NCBI RefSeq assembly: GCF_002218025.2
Contig: NZ_AP018682.1
Coordinates: forward strand, 62,001-126,000
Reading direction: 5' to 3'
Length of the DNA: 64,000 nt
From: Vibrio casei
Lineage (GTDB): Bacteria; Pseudomonadota; Gammaproteobacteria; Enterobacterales; Vibrionaceae
Position 1 is the first letter of the stretch, and each line of letters begins with the position of its first letter. The position numbers and the translations under genes were made by a program. The notes beneath the pieces are model-generated. The model saw nothing but the letters and a program-made list of their open reading frames with translations. It had not been told where the DNA came from and did not search any database. This document shows, one piece after another, positions 61,817-64,000 of the stretch.

Positions 61817-62149
61817 TTAATGCACGGAATTCGACGAAGATGTAGTGCCATATTGATTCAGTACATCTTTGATATAAATATGGTCTTTGTCGATGAATGG
61901 ACTAAAGCCTATCAAAATGAAATTGTCATGAAGCACATCACCACTCAACGCTTTCTCAATGCTCTTTTCTATATCATCTGGCTTAATCAGACCATGAATC
62001 AGGCACTCACTCGCATCTGTTTCAGTGAGTTTTAATAGAATACCTACCCCTTTTTCCGTTGTGCAATTTTCAATGATTTGACTTTTTAACTCTTGAATAT
62101 TCTCGTCAGTCAATCGTAAGTTTGATGTCATTTGTACTTGGTCGCTCAT
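61817..62149 (-). CDS. Unknown acidic protein
   Basis: This is a 110-residue protein (MSDQVQMTSNLRLTDENIQE). AAGGAAACGCT precedes the ATG. It is the first gene of a three-gene minus-strand cluster (61305-62149). It has no membrane segment or known motif. Confidence 0.65.
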   Translation of the reverse strand: MSDQVQMTSNLRLTDENIQELKSQIIENCTTEKGVGILLKLTETDASECLIHGLIKPDDIEKSIEKALSGDVLHDNFILIGFSPFIDKDHIYIKDVLNQYGTTSSSNSVH

Positions 62150-62461
62150 AGCGTTTCCTTACTATCCGGTTGCTGTTAACTCTAATTTACCCCCTCTTTT
62201 AAATCGGCAAATTCAATACTCGGCATAATGACACATAAAGTGTTGCGATCAGCCTCTAAGCCCTATTTTCAGTCAGCCATAATCGTTAAATTTAGATAAC
62301 GGTTAGTGATTTTGAATGTATCGGAATCACACTAAAAAACCGTAAAAATGCCGCAAGGCACAATAATCAAAATGAAAAAATGAAATTTAAAAAGGAAAAA
62401 TATGACTTAAAATACAATGCAATACGTATAGTGGTAGCGGCTCATCTATTTTGGATAGTTC
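62150..62461. other. Non-coding stretch
   Basis: This 312-bp AT-rich gap between the divergent small-gene cluster and a cut gene probably holds promoters. No clear operator, RNA or repeat was recognised. Confidence 0.4.
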
Positions 62462-62515
62462 ATGGCGAAACCATACTCAGGTGGCTTAAAATTGGTAGAT
62501 GGATTTGGAAACACC
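62462..62515 (+). pseudogene. 5' stub of a gene cut by IS66-alpha copy 2
   Basis: An ATG opens MAKPYSGGLKLVDGFGNT in 18 codons, then enters the IS66-alpha end and stops soon after. The composition looks coding. The rest of the gene is not in the window. Confidence 0.35.
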
Positions 62516-64000
62516 GTGAGCTTACGAGAAGATAGTGTACATAGGTATTAAGAAGCGGCTCTGGCCGAAAGCCAGAGCCTGTTTTGATTAGATATTGGAC
62601 TGATAATTCCAGGGCAAGAACTGTTGTGGATTAGCCTTAACTTCACTTTCCATTCGCTGTATCGTATTAAAGTAATCCAGCACATTTATACCCGCTTCGG
62701 CTGATGTCGCTATCATCGCCATGATCACATCCGCAATGCTCGCACCAGCCTGTGTTTTATGGAACAGGGCATTTTTTCGGTTGCGAGCAACTAGCTTGAG
62801 TGCTTGCTCCGCTCGGTTATTATCCAGCTGTGCTCCCTCGAGACGGCAGAAGGCGGTCAGCCCCTCATAATGCTTAGTAAAATAATTAATTGCTTTACCA
62901 AGCCCGCTGTTTTCTTCTGTACTTCCCCTGTTCAGCTCGGCCTGACCCCAGTTTCGGATCTGCTCCATTACCGGAAGTGATAGCTTTTTATGCCAAGCTA
63001 ACCGTTGCCCCGCGTTAAGTCCTAGCTCCCTGGCTTCATCATCGTGTCGCCAGATTTCACCATACCACTGTAGTACTTGCTCCACTTCATCTGGAAACTG
63101 ATTAAGGACTTCGGCAAACTGCCGTCGTCCGTGACTGTTGCACAGACTGTGTTCGACCACGTAATCAAGCGATGGGCGGTTGCTGGATAAGGCATCACTC
63201 ATCAATATCGGGGGCGCGAGTGTCCGGCCACGGTCATGTAAAATCTCGTCGATGAACTCGCCGGCATGACCGATATTGGTCTGATACAACACGACAGTAC
63301 GACCCTCTTTTAAGCCCGCGACTAAACCGGAGCTGTAAACACCACTGCGCTCTCGGGTTTTTGTTCCATTTCTCTGCGGCTTTTCTATCGGGACTTTGTC
63401 TAAAATTCGGTTGGTCGTGTCATCTAAATAATAGTGCTCTGCGTTTGCGGCAAACACTCTTAACAAGTTATAAATGGGTTGCAAGCTATTGGCGACTAAC
63501 TCGACTTGGTCAAAGATGGTTGAGGCGGTCAGTTTAATCCCCATCAGCGCTTGCGTACTCTCCTGACGATAGTAGGGTGCACCTGCAAAAAACTTGTGAA
63601 GAGCCATCAGGCTGCGGGCACTGTAACCATACTTCTGGCTTGGCTCTCCATCATTTATCACGTCATTAGGTAACTTGGCAGTGAAGTACTGACCACAGGC
63701 ATTGCAACGTAGCCGCTCCATAACGTGTTGCTCTGGGACGAACGGACTTTGCCCAGTGATCCGCAACAGCGTAGCGGGCTCGTATTTATATAACTTGCCT
63801 TTTTGACACTCGGGGCAACTATCGCCTTTCTTTAGATCGTCCAGTTTATGCTGAGTGACTTTCGGTTTCACTGGTGGTGTGCTGGGTTGGGTATTTTTAG
63901 GCTTAGGACGTTTTTGACCGCGGTTTTTGTTTTTCTTATTTTTCTGGCCGAGTAGAGTGTCCATCGTTTCTGATGACTTGACCATGCCAACCAACTTACG
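62516..64000 (-). mobile_element. IS66-alpha copy 2 (runs off the window)
   Basis: It begins with the terminal repeat GTGAGCTTACGAGAAGATAG and continues to the window edge, nearly identical to copy 1 but in inverse orientation. Confidence 0.92.
62588..64000 (-). CDS. tnpC: IS66-alpha TnpC transposase, partial (copy 2)
   Basis: The frame is open from the window edge to the stop at 62588. It covers the zinc ribbon, DDE core and C-terminal LDNNRAEQALKLVARNRKN. It differs from copy 1 in NRGSTEE (Asn to Ser). The true start lies outside the window. Confidence 0.93.
   Translation of the reverse strand, partial: RKLVGMVKSSETMDTLLGQKNKKNKNRGQKRPKPKNTQPSTPPVKPKVTQHKLDDLKKGDSCPECQKGKLYKYEPATLLRITGQSPFVPEQHVMERLRCNACGQYFTAKLPNDVINDGEPSQKYGYSARSLMALHKFFAGAPYYRQESTQALMGIKLTASTIFDQVELVANSLQPIYNLLRVFAANAEHYYLDDTTNRILDKVPIEKPQRNGTKTRERSGVYSSGLVAGLKEGRTVVLYQTNIGHAGEFIDEILHDRGRTLAPPILMSDALSSNRPSLDYVVEHSLCNSHGRRQFAEVLNQFPDEVEQVLQWYGEIWRHDDEARELGLNAGQRLAWHKKLSLPVMEQIRNWGQAELNRGSTEENSGLGKAINYFTKHYEGLTAFCRLEGAQLDNNRAEQALKLVARNRKNALFHKTQAGASIADVIMAMIATSAEAGINVLDYFNTIQRMESEVKANPQQFLPWNYQSNI

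Overview
The window looks like chromosomal DNA of a marine gammaproteobacterium of the family Vibrionaceae (Vibrio, Photobacterium or Aliivibrio). The pointers are the moderately AT-rich composition, a GlyGly-CTERM surface protein, deoxyribose genes of the deoKPX type, a small protein of a kind common in Vibrio integron cassettes, and a heavy load of IS3 and IS66 elements. Genus and species cannot be fixed from sequence alone. Products are assigned from motifs and remembered family features; no database search was run.

Layout. (1) 1-4913 is a complete deoxyribose-use locus. deoR-deoC are divergent from deoK-deoP-deoX, and three 16-bp palindromes of the TGTTA-N6-TAACA type lie between them. 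(2) 4989-5407 is a frameshifted hsdR tail, the scar of a type I restriction locus. (3) 5408-26582 is an accessory island of mostly small, unrecognised genes. Recognisable members are a proteolytically dead trypsin-like GlyGly-CTERM protein, a LexA-controlled umuDC pair, a DUF6283-like protein, a DPPH methyltransferase, a DGQHR (DndB-like) protein, a 1049-residue DndC-like PP-loop/Fe-S protein and a DEDDh exonuclease. Three members of a small paralogous family are scattered through it. (4) 26721-29861 is a complete IS66 (type alpha) fused to the 3' part of a second IS66 (type beta).

(5) 30105-36145 is a beta-glucoside operon (PTS EIIBCA, 6-phospho-beta-glucosidase, AscG-like repressor) with an IS3-family element (type beta, 1643 bp, 5-bp target duplication) inside the last codons of the PTS gene. 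(6) 36356-37478 is a transposon graveyard (IS66, IS21 and IS5-like remnants). (7) 37701-39861 is cidR-like/cidA/cidB. (8) 39862-47882 mixes IS3 type alpha copies, a Cre-like recombinase, cassette-like small genes, toxin-antitoxin genes and a truncated pectate lyase. (9) 48085-53725 is lldD-lldP with a divergent LysR gene; the second IS3-beta copy sits in the divergent promoter region. (10) 53970-56353 is a complete IS66-beta. (11) 56445-59446 carries a transglutaminase-like/ADP-ribosyltransferase pair and a 5'-truncated P-loop ATPase, next to an IS3-alpha copy. (12) 60769-62515 is a short accessory stretch resembling region 3, cut by the second IS66-alpha copy, which runs off the window.

The metabolic blocks are conventional: deoxyribose to acetaldehyde plus glyceraldehyde-3-phosphate, phospho-beta-glucosides, lactate oxidation and murein-hydrolase/holin control. 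Insertion sequences have since broken, bridged or rewired them. The best candidates for an undescribed system are the DGQHR/DndC-like pair (18055-23948) with its DNA-enzyme neighbours, which lacks dndD and dndE, and the ART/transglutaminase-like pair at 56445-57523.
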